Source of the DNA: Metabacillus litoralis
GTDB taxonomy: Bacteria > Bacillota > Bacilli > Bacillales > Bacillaceae
Assembly: GCF_020524045.1 (NCBI RefSeq)
Contig: NZ_JAIVKL010000015.1
Span: 1-64,000 of the forward strand
Direction of reading: 5' to 3'
Length of the DNA: 64,000 bases
Translations under genes and position numbers: made by a program
Part shown: positions 7,832-17,030 of the stretch, in pieces
Numbering within the stretch: position 1 is the first letter of the stretch
Layout of the letters: each line of letters begins with the position of its first letter
The notes under the pieces: model-generated
Databases searched by the model: none
The model's input: only the letters and a program-made list of their open reading frames with translations
What the model was told of the DNA's origin: nothing

Positions 7832-8664
7832 CAAACGCATATAGGCAATGTGAACAAGTGATTAAATATCACTCCAAGACGTTTTATAAGGCATTTTCTT
7901 TATTACCAGAGCATAAAAGAAAAGCAGTTTGGGCTGTTTATGCATTTTGTAGAATTGTTGATGATATTGTTGATGAAGGCTCTGCACCACATGAGGAATT
8001 AGCTTTCTTTGAAAAAGAATTTCATTTATTCCTAAATGGGAAAATTCCACAAGGCAACTATCATTTTATGTGGGTTGCATTACATGATTCTTTTACTCAC
8101 TATGATCTAAATAAAGATGCTTTTTTAGATATGATTATAGGGCAGCGAATGGATCTAGTAAAAACACGGTATAACACGGTTGAAGAAGTGTTAACTTATT
8201 CCTATCATGTTGCAAGTTCTGTTGGATTAATGCTTTTACCAATTCTAGCACCAAATAAGGTAGAAGAGCTACGTGAAGGAGCTATTGCCCTAGGGCTTGG
8301 TATGCAATTAACAAATATCTTACGAGATATTGGTGATGATTTAGCAAGAGATCGGATATATTTGCCAAGAGATCTTATGGATCGTTATCAATATAGTGAG
8401 CAGAATTTACAAAAAGGTCTAATGAATCAAAACTTTATCAATCTATGGGAACATCTTGCAAAAGAAGCAGAGCAACATTATAAAAAAGCGATGGAAACTA
8501 TGAATGAGTATCCGATCTATTCAAGAACTCCAGTGAAAGCCTCGGCTGTATTGTATGGAGAAATTTTGTCTAAGATTAGGAAAAAACAGTATAAAGTGTT
8601 TGATGAGAAGCAATATGTGAGCAATGAAGAAAAGTCGATTATTCTTTCAAGAATATCTGGATAA
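7819..8664 (+). CDS. crtM: 4,4'-diapophytoene synthase (CrtM)
   Basis: 281 residues, squalene/phytoene synthase family. It joins two farnesyl diphosphates head to head to C30 diapophytoene. Both aspartate-rich motifs are intact: DDIVD at residues 48-52 and DIGDD at 170-174 in the context NILRDIGDDLARDR. An AGGAGG site 7 bases before the ATG lies inside the end of crtN. It is in the place where B. subtilis has yisP, a member of the same family that acts as a farnesyl diphosphate phosphatase. Next to three desaturases, a true carotenoid synthase is far more likely here. Last gene of the plus-strand crt operon. Confidence 0.9.
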   Translation: MVDVANAYRQCEQVIKYHSKTFYKAFSLLPEHKRKAVWAVYAFCRIVDDIVDEGSAPHEELAFFEKEFHLFLNGKIPQGNYHFMWVALHDSFTHYDLNKDAFLDMIIGQRMDLVKTRYNTVEEVLTYSYHVASSVGLMLLPILAPNKVEELREGAIALGLGMQLTNILRDIGDDLARDRIYLPRDLMDRYQYSEQNLQKGLMNQNFINLWEHLAKEAEQHYKKAMETMNEYPIYSRTPVKASAVLYGEILSKIRKKQYKVFDEKQYVSNEEKSIILSRISG

Positions 8665-8666
8665 AA

Positions 8667-9016
8667 AAGAGGTTGGGACATAATTAAAGAAGTCATACAA
8701 AAAGACGAATAAATCTAAATTCAGTTAAGTTGAAAGAAACTAGTTTGTTCCATTGCGCTGAAGACACTCCATTCTCCGGGGAGGAAGCTGAGCCTCCTCG
8801 ACGCAAGCGCCTGCGGGGTCTCAGCCTTTCCTCCATTCCCGTAGGAGTCGAGTGTCTTCCGCTCCATTCCACTAGTTCTTAATAATAGTATGCAAAATCA
8901 AAAAATTGAAGACGGCAAATAAAAACCCGAACTATTAGGCAAATGTTTATTTGAAATATCACCTAATAATTTGGGTTTATCATTAACTTAAATAATTAAG
9001 TCCCAGCCTCTGTTTT
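8667..9016. repeat. Repeat family A, copy 1 (350 bp, inverted ends)
   Basis: Ends are inverted: AAGAGGTTGGGACATAATTAA at the left pairs with TTAAGTCCCAGCCTCTGTTTT-like sequence at the right. Inside are a GC-rich core (about 8755-8875) and a hairpin (AACCCGAACTATTAGG ... CCTAATAATTTGGGTT, about 8925-8981). A second copy in opposite orientation lies at 18420-18770. It fills the gap between convergent crtM and crtP and probably acts as a two-way terminator. Confidence 0.85.
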
Positions 9017-9087
9017 TGTTGAAACACCCACTCGAAATTTGAAGGAAATCATTGCCTGTCCCTCTTTAAAATAAGTGTTTCCGCATT

Positions 9088-10560
9088 CTATTTTCGTTTC
9101 GACAAGACATTCGCTACATTTAATCCACTAATTACGACCATTGGCGATCCTCCGCCAGGATGTGTACTGCCACCTACAAACGAAAGATTTCTAATATCCT
9201 TAGCAAAATTACTTGGTCTTAAAAAAGCATCGAGTTTATTATTGCTAGAAAGACCATACAGAGCACCTTTATATGCACCGAATTTCTCAGAAATATCCTT
9301 TGGAGTTACAATTTTTTCATGCATTAAATGATGACGAATTGATAAACCTCTATTTTCTAATAATTGATAGATTTTATTTTTATATTCCACTGGATCTATT
9401 CCAAGCTCACCGTTTTCTTGTAGAGGAGGTGCATTGACTAAAATAAACAAGTTATCTCCGTTTGGAGATTGGGTTTTATCTGTATATGAGCTATTACTAA
9501 TATAAATAGTTGGATTATCACTATATGTTTGATGAGTAAATAAATCTTGAAATTCTTGTTGATAATTGTTAGAGAAATATACATTGTGATGTAGTAACTG
9601 TTTATTACGAACAGATAATCCCGCCATGATAACAAATGCAGAGATTGATGATTGGTATCGATCACGTTTTTTGGTAGAAAAGTGTGGCCGATCTTCTTCC
9701 TTGACTAATTCAGGATAGGCTTTCAACAAATCTGCATTCATTATGACTTCATCTGGAATAAAATTTTCGCGATGATCAAATTCAATATGTTTTACTTTTT
9801 GATTTTTCACATAAATATTTGTCACTTTTGTATTTAAGTGAATGGTTACGTTAAGTTTTTTAGCAAGTTGTTCATATGCTTGAGCAAGCCTAACATTTCC
9901 ACCTTGTATATAATAAACGCCTTGGACAAGCTCTAAATATGCAATCATTGCAAATGTTGCAGGGCTTACATATGGAGATGAGCCAATATATGTTGCATAA
10001 CGTGACAGAGCTTCAATGACTTCTTGCTTTTTAAAAAATCGTGAGAAAAAATGATGCAATGATTCATTTGGTCTAACCTGCATAAGGGCCATACCCAGTT
10101 TGGGAGATAGATAGTCACCTAGATTTTGAAATGTTTTGTAAAAGAAGTGCTGCTCAGACAAGGAGTAAAGTCTAGTGATCTCCTTAATAAATGAATCAAA
10201 TTGATCTTTACCAAAAGGATCTAATTGTTCTAGTTGCTTTTTCATATAATTATGATCATTCGTAAAATCGAATCTACTTCCATCAGAAAAGATATTTCTT
10301 GTATGAACGGGAAGCTTGATAAATTGTATATAGTCATCAGCATTTTCTCCTGCTAACTCAAATACTTGTTTGAAAATATGTGGCATTGTGATGGTATTAG
10401 GACCAAAATCAAATTTGTGTGTTCCAAGTTCATAAGGCATTAACTTTCCACCACAATGACTGTTTTTTTCAAATACGTCTACTTGATAGCCTTTAGATGC
10501 TAGTGAGATTGCTGCTGCTAATCCACCAAGTCCTGCACCTATAATCGCAACTTTCTTCAT
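9088..10560 (-). CDS. crtP: Diaponeurosporene oxidase-type enzyme (CrtP/CrtNb)
   Basis: 490 residues, third FAD desaturase-like protein of the cluster. N terminus MKKVAIIGAGLGGLAAA; C terminus YGLSSNN and VGGSTHPGGGSPMV resemble staphylococcal CrtP (YGVVADK, VGGSVNPGGGMPMV), which oxidises the terminal methyl of the C30 chain. FDFGPNTITMPHIFK near residue 52 also matches CrtP. Last gene of the minus-strand operon cruF-acyltransferase-crtP with a 19-base gap to the gene upstream. A methyl oxidase role fits the cluster, but the exact product (aldehyde or acid) is not visible. Ends facing crtM across repeat A1. Confidence 0.8.
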   Translation of the reverse strand: MKKVAIIGAGLGGLAAAISLASKGYQVDVFEKNSHCGGKLMPYELGTHKFDFGPNTITMPHIFKQVFELAGENADDYIQFIKLPVHTRNIFSDGSRFDFTNDHNYMKKQLEQLDPFGKDQFDSFIKEITRLYSLSEQHFFYKTFQNLGDYLSPKLGMALMQVRPNESLHHFFSRFFKKQEVIEALSRYATYIGSSPYVSPATFAMIAYLELVQGVYYIQGGNVRLAQAYEQLAKKLNVTIHLNTKVTNIYVKNQKVKHIEFDHRENFIPDEVIMNADLLKAYPELVKEEDRPHFSTKKRDRYQSSISAFVIMAGLSVRNKQLLHHNVYFSNNYQQEFQDLFTHQTYSDNPTIYISNSSYTDKTQSPNGDNLFILVNAPPLQENGELGIDPVEYKNKIYQLLENRGLSIRHHLMHEKIVTPKDISEKFGAYKGALYGLSSNNKLDAFLRPSNFAKDIRNLSFVGGSTHPGGGSPMVVISGLNVANVLSKRK

Positions 10561-10579
10561 ACCTTTTCACAGCCCTTAC

Positions 10580-11239
10580 TTAGAGAATTGCTTGAAATGA
10601 ATGTGTTTTTTCATTTACAACAGCTTGTTTCAACGAATCAAGTTGGTGAGTGAAAATCTGCTCGAATGCAAGATTTCTCTCTTTACGAGATGTTCCTTGA
10701 AGGGATTTATAATAAATTGGATCACCAACATCAATGTAAATTTCCTGTTTTTTATCATGTCCAAAGCTATAATAGAATGTGATCGGAAGGATTGGAATGT
10801 TATGGTGTTTTTCAATTATTGCGATAGCACCTGGTAAAAAAGAAAGAGGTCTTTTTTCTAAATGAAATTCATCACCTTGTGGAAAAAGACCAACCGATTT
10901 TTCTTCTTTTAAAAGAGTAGTGCTATAGTGTAAAGCTCTGACAATATCCTTTGGAAGAAGTCTGTTTACTGAGTATGCTCCTAGTTTACCGAAGAAAGGA
11001 TAATCCTTTAATCCTTTTTCATGCATCATGACAAACAAATTATGTTTAAGAACATGTCGATTCAAATGAAATAAAACAAGTGCATCCCACCAGGAACTGT
11101 GATTTATTGTAAAAACAGCTTGAGTAGGTAATGGTTCAGCAGTTTGTAAATAAATACCTTTAAAGTGTTTCTTTAAAAGTTGGCGATTGTAAATATTAAA
11201 AACAGCTTCAAACCAAGCTTTTTTATTGGCTTCAATCAT
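10580..11239 (-). CDS. PlsC-like acyltransferase of the carotenoid cluster
   Basis: 219 residues. The catalytic NHSSWWDAL (HxxxxD, residues about 46-51) and the GLFPQGDEFH block (near 118) place it in the 1-acylglycerol-3-phosphate acyltransferase superfamily. Position between cruF and crtP, with 20-base gaps on both sides, argues that it esterifies the carotenoid (or its sugar) rather than glycerolipids. It is unrelated in sequence to staphylococcal CrtO. A housekeeping lysophospholipid role cannot be excluded. No membrane span is obvious; it is probably peripheral. Confidence 0.75.
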   Translation of the reverse strand: MIEANKKAWFEAVFNIYNRQLLKKHFKGIYLQTAEPLPTQAVFTINHSSWWDALVLFHLNRHVLKHNLFVMMHEKGLKDYPFFGKLGAYSVNRLLPKDIVRALHYSTTLLKEEKSVGLFPQGDEFHLEKRPLSFLPGAIAIIEKHHNIPILPITFYYSFGHDKKQEIYIDVGDPIYYKSLQGTSRKERNLAFEQIFTHQLDSLKQAVVNEKTHSFQAIL

Positions 11240-11259
11240 TAATATTCCTCATTTCAACA

Positions 11260-12018
11260 TCAGAAAGAAAAGTGCTGACGATTTCTTATATAAAAAATGA
11301 ACGTGATCATGCTAAAAATTCCTGTGATGAAAACTGCGAGCCATTGTGTATGGAAAAGTGATAATAAAAGAAACATCACTAATACAAGAAAATATACGAG
11401 CACGATTCGTGAGTGCCAAATGGTCATCATTTTTTTCGATTTTATAGAAAATAAAAAAATCACTGTATGTAGGATAAAAGCTACAATAAACCAGCCAATA
11501 AAGTTTGACATCGGAATATTATAGTAAAAGCTTTCTGCGTTCCATACCCAATAATTTTTCACCTCATATGCAACTGGATCAATGACAAGGTCGATTAATA
11601 CAGTAAGTAGTGAAGCGACTATTGTATAGTAAAGAAAATGCTGTTGTTTTGTTATAACCAATGATATAGCATGTGTCCCAGCAATAATCATGAGCCATGC
11701 AAATCCAATAGCTACAGGTACTCCAATAATTTGGGGACCAAAGTCACTTGTATAATAGTAATCTCCGAAAAGTAGCCCATATTCTACACCAATATGTTCA
11801 GCGAAGATTGAAAAGCTGACGATGAAAAGACTTAAACTTATACCTCGTGTCGTGCCAAATGTTTTTAAAAAATATATTCCACCGATTAAACCAGCCAGAA
11901 CTAAAAATACGACATTAGCCCATTCTAAATATGACGGGATAAGATCAAAGGTTAATAGAATGATGCCAACAGTATACCAAATTAGAAATAGTTTAAATGT
12001 TAATTCATCAATTTTCAT
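11260..12018 (-). CDS. cruF: CruF-type carotenoid 1,2-hydratase (DUF422 membrane protein)
   Basis: 252 residues with seven or more hydrophobic segments and the conserved block around AEHIGVEYGLLFGDYYY (near residues 76-92), typical of CruF/carotenoid biosynthesis membrane proteins. CruF enzymes add water to the terminal double bond of acyclic carotenoids. Start set at the ATG (MKIDEL) behind GAGGG; a start five codons earlier lacks a site. First gene of the minus-strand operon. Upstream lie a TATAAT and a TTGTACAA palindrome (12067-12074) also seen at the other crt promoter. Confidence 0.8.
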   Translation of the reverse strand: MKIDELTFKLFLIWYTVGIILLTFDLIPSYLEWANVVFLVLAGLIGGIYFLKTFGTTRGISLSLFIVSFSIFAEHIGVEYGLLFGDYYYTSDFGPQIIGVPVAIGFAWLMIIAGTHAISLVITKQQHFLYYTIVASLLTVLIDLVIDPVAYEVKNYWVWNAESFYYNIPMSNFIGWFIVAFILHTVIFLFSIKSKKMMTIWHSRIVLVYFLVLVMFLLLSLFHTQWLAVFITGIFSMITFIFYIRNRQHFSF

Positions 12019-12145
12019 AAAAAAATCCCTCATTTCTATCCAGAATTATAGTAGATTCATCAATGTTTGTACAATCATAGTATGCTTTGTCTCTCATGTT
12101 GATTCGGAGGAAATTCAGTTTCAGCTGCATTCTACATAGCAATAC

Positions 12146-12184
12146 AAAAGAGACTGATAATCATCCAGATTATCAGTCTCTTTT
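12146..12184. terminator. Terminator between yisQ and the cruF operon
   Basis: A perfect 17-bp stem AAAAGAGACTGATAATC with loop ATCCA and T-rich ends on both strands. It closes yisQ before RNA polymerase reaches the cruF promoter. Confidence 0.9.
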
Positions 12185-12198
12185 GTCTTTAGCTTACG

Positions 12199-13557
12199 TT
12201 AATTTGTAGCAGCTCTTGTAATGACAGATTTTGTTTCCCAAATTCTTGATCTCCATCTATGGAGCATAACAACCCCTCTAAACCATTCATCGGCAATAAA
12301 GGCAATCCAGACACCAACAAGACCTAATTCATAATGAATGCCTAGAATATAAGCGATTGGAACACTTAATCCCCACATTGAAATGATCGCCATATAAGTA
12401 GGAAAGCGGATATCACCAACGGCTCTTAATGAACTAATGATGACCATATTAAATGCTCTTCCTGGCTCAAGGATAATTGTTAATAATATGAGCACACTAC
12501 CTGTTTTAAGGATATCTTCATTATTTGTGAAAATCCCAAGTAGTGATTCGGAAAAAATAGAAAAGATAATCGCCATAATAGTTGAAATGGTTACACCAGC
12601 ATATAAGCTTTGTAAGCAACGTTTATAAGCTCCATCATAATCTTTAGATCCAATTAAATAACCAATTAATATTTGAGTACCTTGACTTACAGCAAGACTA
12701 AATAACAAAATTAACATCATTAGATTTTGCGTGTATATCTTGGTTGTTAAAGCTTCTGTTCCAATCATCGTAATAAAAACAGTAATAACCATTTGTGAGG
12801 TATTATATGAAAACTGCTCACCGGCTGTCGGTACACCTATGTGTAACAGGTTTTTAATATGATGAACGGGAAGGGAGAAGATTTCTTTGATATTAAGGGT
12901 AAAGTGCACACGTTGTTTTAATATATACATAATAACAACTAATCCAATAATTCTTGAAATAACAGTTGATATGGCAACACCCTGAACTCCTAAAACAGGA
13001 AAACCAAAAGGACCAAATATGAAAAAATAGTTTCCGATAATATTTAAAATATTCATGCCAATGGTTAAATACATCGTATCTTTTGTATAACCATAGCTTT
13101 TAAGAACGGCACCGGCTGTCATAATTAAGGCCTGAACAAATGAAAATCCTCCAACTAACTGTAGATAAAAGGTAGCATCTGCTAAAAGTTCTTCAGGAAT
13201 ATTCATCAAATGTAAAATATCTTCACTTGCGAGATAGATAATTACACTTATTAATAGTCCAATTAATAGATTTGCAGATATTGAGACAGAAGAGATGTCC
13301 TTTGCATTTTTATATTGTTTTGCCCCTAAGTATTGAGCAACCAAAATCGTTGTACCTGTTGCGATAAAACCAAACATGACAATTAATAAGAATAGTATTT
13401 GGTTTGATACACCAACAGCAGCTACTGACTCATCTGAATATTGACTAAGCATAAGTGTATCTGCATTACCCATTAACATATGGAGTAGTACCTCAATAAA
13501 TATAGGCCATGTAAGCGCAAATAATGTTATTTTCCGATCTTGTTTTGTTAACGACAT
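12199..13557 (-). CDS. yisQ: YisQ, MATE-family efflux transporter
   Basis: 452 residues, about 12 membrane spans in two repeated halves, as in multidrug and toxin extrusion carriers driven by H+ or Na+. The N-terminal LTWPIFIEVLLHMLMGNADTLMLS block (positions about 13-36 of the protein) is the MatE signature and is very close to B. subtilis YisQ. The ATG at 13557 follows GGGAG by 9 bases; an upstream TTG three codons earlier overlaps that site. Divergent from yisR, as in B. subtilis, so the AraC-type regulator may control it. The natural substrate is unknown. Confidence 0.85.
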   Translation of the reverse strand: MSLTKQDRKITLFALTWPIFIEVLLHMLMGNADTLMLSQYSDESVAAVGVSNQILFLLIVMFGFIATGTTILVAQYLGAKQYKNAKDISSVSISANLLIGLLISVIIYLASEDILHLMNIPEELLADATFYLQLVGGFSFVQALIMTAGAVLKSYGYTKDTMYLTIGMNILNIIGNYFFIFGPFGFPVLGVQGVAISTVISRIIGLVVIMYILKQRVHFTLNIKEIFSLPVHHIKNLLHIGVPTAGEQFSYNTSQMVITVFITMIGTEALTTKIYTQNLMMLILLFSLAVSQGTQILIGYLIGSKDYDGAYKRCLQSLYAGVTISTIMAIIFSIFSESLLGIFTNNEDILKTGSVLILLTIILEPGRAFNMVIISSLRAVGDIRFPTYMAIISMWGLSVPIAYILGIHYELGLVGVWIAFIADEWFRGVVMLHRWRSRIWETKSVITRAATN

Positions 13558-13679
13558 GATGATCAACTCCCTTTATTAAACGTCAACAATCCTTATTAAG
13601 TTTACAGAGAATGTTGTATAATAGAAAGAGAGGAAATCGATAACTTTTGGAAAAATACGACTACAAGGATTGGTTTTTT

Positions 13680-14546
13680 ATGTCTTATCTTGAATTCAAT
13701 ACACCTCCTTTTCCAACATTAATTACAGAAGGATATGCTGTTTTTGAAAAAGGGACAAAGCACTTTCGCCGTGTTTTTTCTGTGTTTGATTTAATTTACG
13801 TGAAAAAAGGGGAGTTATATCTTACAGAAGATGAGAATCGCTTTAAGGTTAGTAAGGGTCAATACATTATTTTAACTCCTGGTTTTGAACACTATGGACA
13901 TAAAGGAAGTCCTGTGAAAACTGAATATTATTGGTTTCATTTTTCAATTCCAACAGATTATGATCTGGTAGAAAACGGTTTGGATAATTGGGGTGATATT
14001 CAACAATTTCAAGGTGATCATGTGACTCCTTCTATTTATAAACTTAGAATTCCATGTTATGGAGAAATTGAACATAATACTTTTGTTGAAAATATTTTTG
14101 ACAATATTTTAGGAATTGATCACCAAGCACCTGATTATCAATTAAGACAACAACTATACTTCCATGAATTCCTTTTACATTTACAAAAGGAAGCTTGTAA
14201 GATACCGACAGCAGCTGAAAAAGTCGTCGAGTTAACTGTGGCGTATATTCAAAAACATTATAAAAAAGAAGTGAAAATGGAGGACCTTTCAAAAAGTCTT
14301 CATTTTCACCCAGATTATGTAACACGATGTATGCAAAAGATAACAGGCATTACCCCTAATTTATATTTAAATAAATACCGTATGAATCAAGCGAAAAAAA
14401 TGCTTGCAACAACAAATGATAAAATTGCAAATATATCACTAGAAGTTGGAATTTCAGATTCTACCTATTTTTCAAAGCTATTTAAAAGATTAGAGGGAAT
14501 GAGCCCTATAGAGTATCGCAAGGTGATTAATAGACGTCAAGGATAA
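13680..14546 (+). CDS. yisR: YisR, AraC-family transcription regulator
   Basis: 288 residues. The N-terminal half is a cupin-like sensor (FDLIYVKKGELYL, then GQYIILTPGFEHYGH), the C-terminal 100 residues hold two helix-turn-helix motifs ending in SPIEYRK, the AraC signature. The ATG at 13680 has AAGGAT 9 bases upstream and gives an N terminus like YisR; a TTG at 13647 with GAGAGGAA is the alternative. A TATAAT lies at 13617-13622. Divergent from the MATE transporter yisQ, its most likely target. Confidence 0.8.
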   Translation: MSYLEFNTPPFPTLITEGYAVFEKGTKHFRRVFSVFDLIYVKKGELYLTEDENRFKVSKGQYIILTPGFEHYGHKGSPVKTEYYWFHFSIPTDYDLVENGLDNWGDIQQFQGDHVTPSIYKLRIPCYGEIEHNTFVENIFDNILGIDHQAPDYQLRQQLYFHEFLLHLQKEACKIPTAAEKVVELTVAYIQKHYKKEVKMEDLSKSLHFHPDYVTRCMQKITGITPNLYLNKYRMNQAKKMLATTNDKIANISLEVGISDSTYFSKLFKRLEGMSPIEYRKVINRRQG

Positions 14547-14568
14547 GATAAATGATTTGATTTTGTTT

Positions 14569-14771
14569 AGGCTATGTTAAAGCTTAATGTTGATTTTTAG
14601 CACTTTGTTGATTGGAGTGAAAGGCATGAGACTCCTGCGGGAGAAGCGTGTTAAAGGGAGACCCCACAGGCGCTTGCCGCCGAGGAGGCTCCCGGACCTA
14701 GGAAAAAAGGTACTTTTTTCCCGGGAAAGCGAATGCCTGTAACGGAAATCAACAACAAAGTTTAACAGAGT
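14569..14771. repeat. Repeat family B, copy 1 (about 205 bp)
   Basis: Outer arms GGCTATGTTAAAGCTT and AAAGTTTAACAGAGTCT are imperfect inverted repeats around a GC-rich core containing GACTCCTGCGGGAG and GCCGAGGAGGCT. A second copy in opposite orientation is at 34164-34371. Lies between convergent yisR and the GH13 gene. Confidence 0.8.
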
Positions 14772-14802
14772 CTTTATTTAACTAATAATAAAATGGATTC
14801 CA

Positions 14803-16553
14803 TTATCTGATTAATAAGAAAGAAAAATCATAAGCCTTAAGTGTGACATTGATCGTGCTAGAATGTGCTGCAAATTCCTTTGATTTCCAGAGATCAAGAA
14901 TAGTCTTGTCTTTTATATCAATAGGAAGTGGTATTGATTGTACTTTCGAACTATTATTCATCACCACGATAAACAGCTGATCTTCTGTTTCTCTGCTATA
15001 ACAAAGGTAATTTAGATGACCACTGACAGATAATATCTTGAAGTTACCACTGTTGGCCATGATTGGATATTTTCTTCTAAGCTTTATAAGCTTTTTCATA
15101 AACATGAGCATTTCTTGATCTTGTAAGTTTTCATCCCATACCATACACCTTCTACAGCCGGGATCTTTGTCGCCAGTTAAACCAATTTCATCACCATAAT
15201 AAATAGAAGGTGAGCCTAGAAAACTAAACTGAAAGGCTTTTATTAACATTACCTTTTGTTTATTCTTTTGAGCGATGTTAATAATTCGAGGGGTATCATG
15301 GCTACCAACTAAATTAAATAAGAAATTGTATTGTGGTTTAGGATATTGATGTAAATATTTTTGAAGCTCATGACTAAATTGTTCAGCATTAATTTCTTCA
15401 TAAGCAAAGAAACGGTGAATCATATTTGTTAAAGGATAATTCATAACAGAATCAAATTGCTCACCTTCAAGCCATGGTAAAGCATCATGCCAAATTTCAC
15501 CAACAAGAAATACATCTTCTTTAATTGATTTAACCGCTCGACGAAACTCTCGCCAAAATTGATGATCAATTTCATTGGCAACATCTAGTCTCCAGCCATC
15601 AATATTAAATTCTTTTACCCAATATTGTCCAACCTTAAGTAAATATTCTTTTACTTTTGGATTTGAAGTGTTTAATTTAGGCATTGTTTTATCAAAAGCG
15701 AAGGTTTCATAGTGAAACTCATTTGAAGGTAGTTCCGAAATATGAAACCAATCTTTATATGGAGAAGCATCACCATTCTTTATCACATCTTGAAAAGCTG
15801 GGAAATTCTTTCCGCAATGGTTAAATACTGCATCAAGCATGACCTTAATCCCATTTTTGTGGCAAGCTTGGACTAAATTCTTGAATGTTGATTGGTCTCC
15901 AAATTGGGGATCAATGTCGAAATAATCTATTGTGTCATATTTGTGATTTGAATTTGCTTTAAAGATCGGTGTAAAGTAAATACCTGTAATTCCTAGATCA
16001 ACTAAGTAATCAAGATTCTTAATTACACCGTCTATATCACCACCAAATATTGTTGAAGCTGTAGGTGCTGTACAATTCCATGGTAATGTATCACTGGGGT
16101 CATTTTTAGGTGTACCATTTGCGAAACGATCAGGAAAAATTTGATACCATATTGTATCCTTTACCCAATTTGGTGCATGAAAGCTATCTGTAGGATGATA
16201 AAAAGGAAAACAAAAATATGTGGAATAGTCATCGTGTTTCGTTTCACAAAATCCCTTTTCAGTAAAAATAAGGACTGCTCATTTTGTATTAACTCAAAAG
16301 CATACCTAAGACGGTTTTGGGGAGGCTGTAGAGAAGCAATCCAATAATCAAATAATTCATCACGTCCACTTATTTTCATTTGAACTGATGAATTTATCCA
16401 TTTATGTTCGGTAAAATGAAAAGGATCGCCATAATAGATATAAATTGAATCAACATCATTGTGTTTTGTACGAAGCTGTATTTGAATTGTTCCGTCATGG
16501 AGTGAATAAGCAAATTGATTTTTAGGACGATGATAAATGGCTTCCTTAAGCAT
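14803..16553 (-). pseudogene. Cyclomaltodextrinase/neopullulanase-type GH13, one frameshift
   Basis: The N-terminal starch-binding-like domain (start MLKEAIYHRPKNQF) is read in one frame and the catalytic domain in another. The shift lies near 16264-16268, a run of five A (T on the coding strand). Restoring one base gives 583 residues, the normal family length, and the expected LFFTEKGF junction, then WYQIFPDRFANG. The catalytic set is intact: DAVFNH, GWRLDVAN (nucleophile Asp), VGEIW (acid Glu), GSHDTPR. It would cleave cyclodextrins or short maltodextrins in the cytosol (no signal peptide). Either a recent inactivation or a homopolymer sequencing error. Confidence 0.85.
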
Positions 16554-17030
16554 AGGTACTCCTTTTTCAGGTTAATTTTAAAAAAGAATCTTTTTTGAAA
16601 GTTTGCTGAATTGGTTTTATATCATATAAGGTGCAATCTGTAGAAGAAAAGATGCCACTAAACTTTGTTGTTTCCATAAGGATTCTAAAACAATAAAGTT
16701 TACTAGAATAGCATGATCAAATCATCATAATGATATTCATTGAATAGAAAAAAGTGAAAATGGGACTAAGAAAAGAGAAGTGCGTCTATAAATGTAAAAA
16801 CTAGACACTGTAGCTAGTTAATAATAAGCGACCCTTGCGAAATCATTAAATATATTTAAGAGGTATTTTCGCTTAGTGAACAACTTTAGTTTAAAAAGTA
16901 ACAATATTTACAAAAACATTTTAAAAGTTTTTTTAGTAACCATAAAAAAATTGACGTTTAATAGGTGAAAGAGATACTCTTAAAAGCAGAGATAATACAA
17001 TCGTAAATCATAGGAGGAACATACACATTC
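16554..17030. other. Intergenic gap between divergent GH13 genes
   Basis: No gene is visible. At about 16625-16715 there is a decayed copy of repeat family D (AGAAGAAAAGATGCCACTA ... CAATAAAGTTTACT). The rest is AT-rich leader DNA that must hold promoters for both flanking genes. Confidence 0.55.
16953..16980 (+). promoter_or_regulatory. Possible sigma-A promoter of the GH13-like membrane protein
   Basis: TTGACG (16953-16958), 16-base spacer, GATACT (16975-16980), about 50 bases before the start codon. The -10 match is only partial. Confidence 0.4.
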
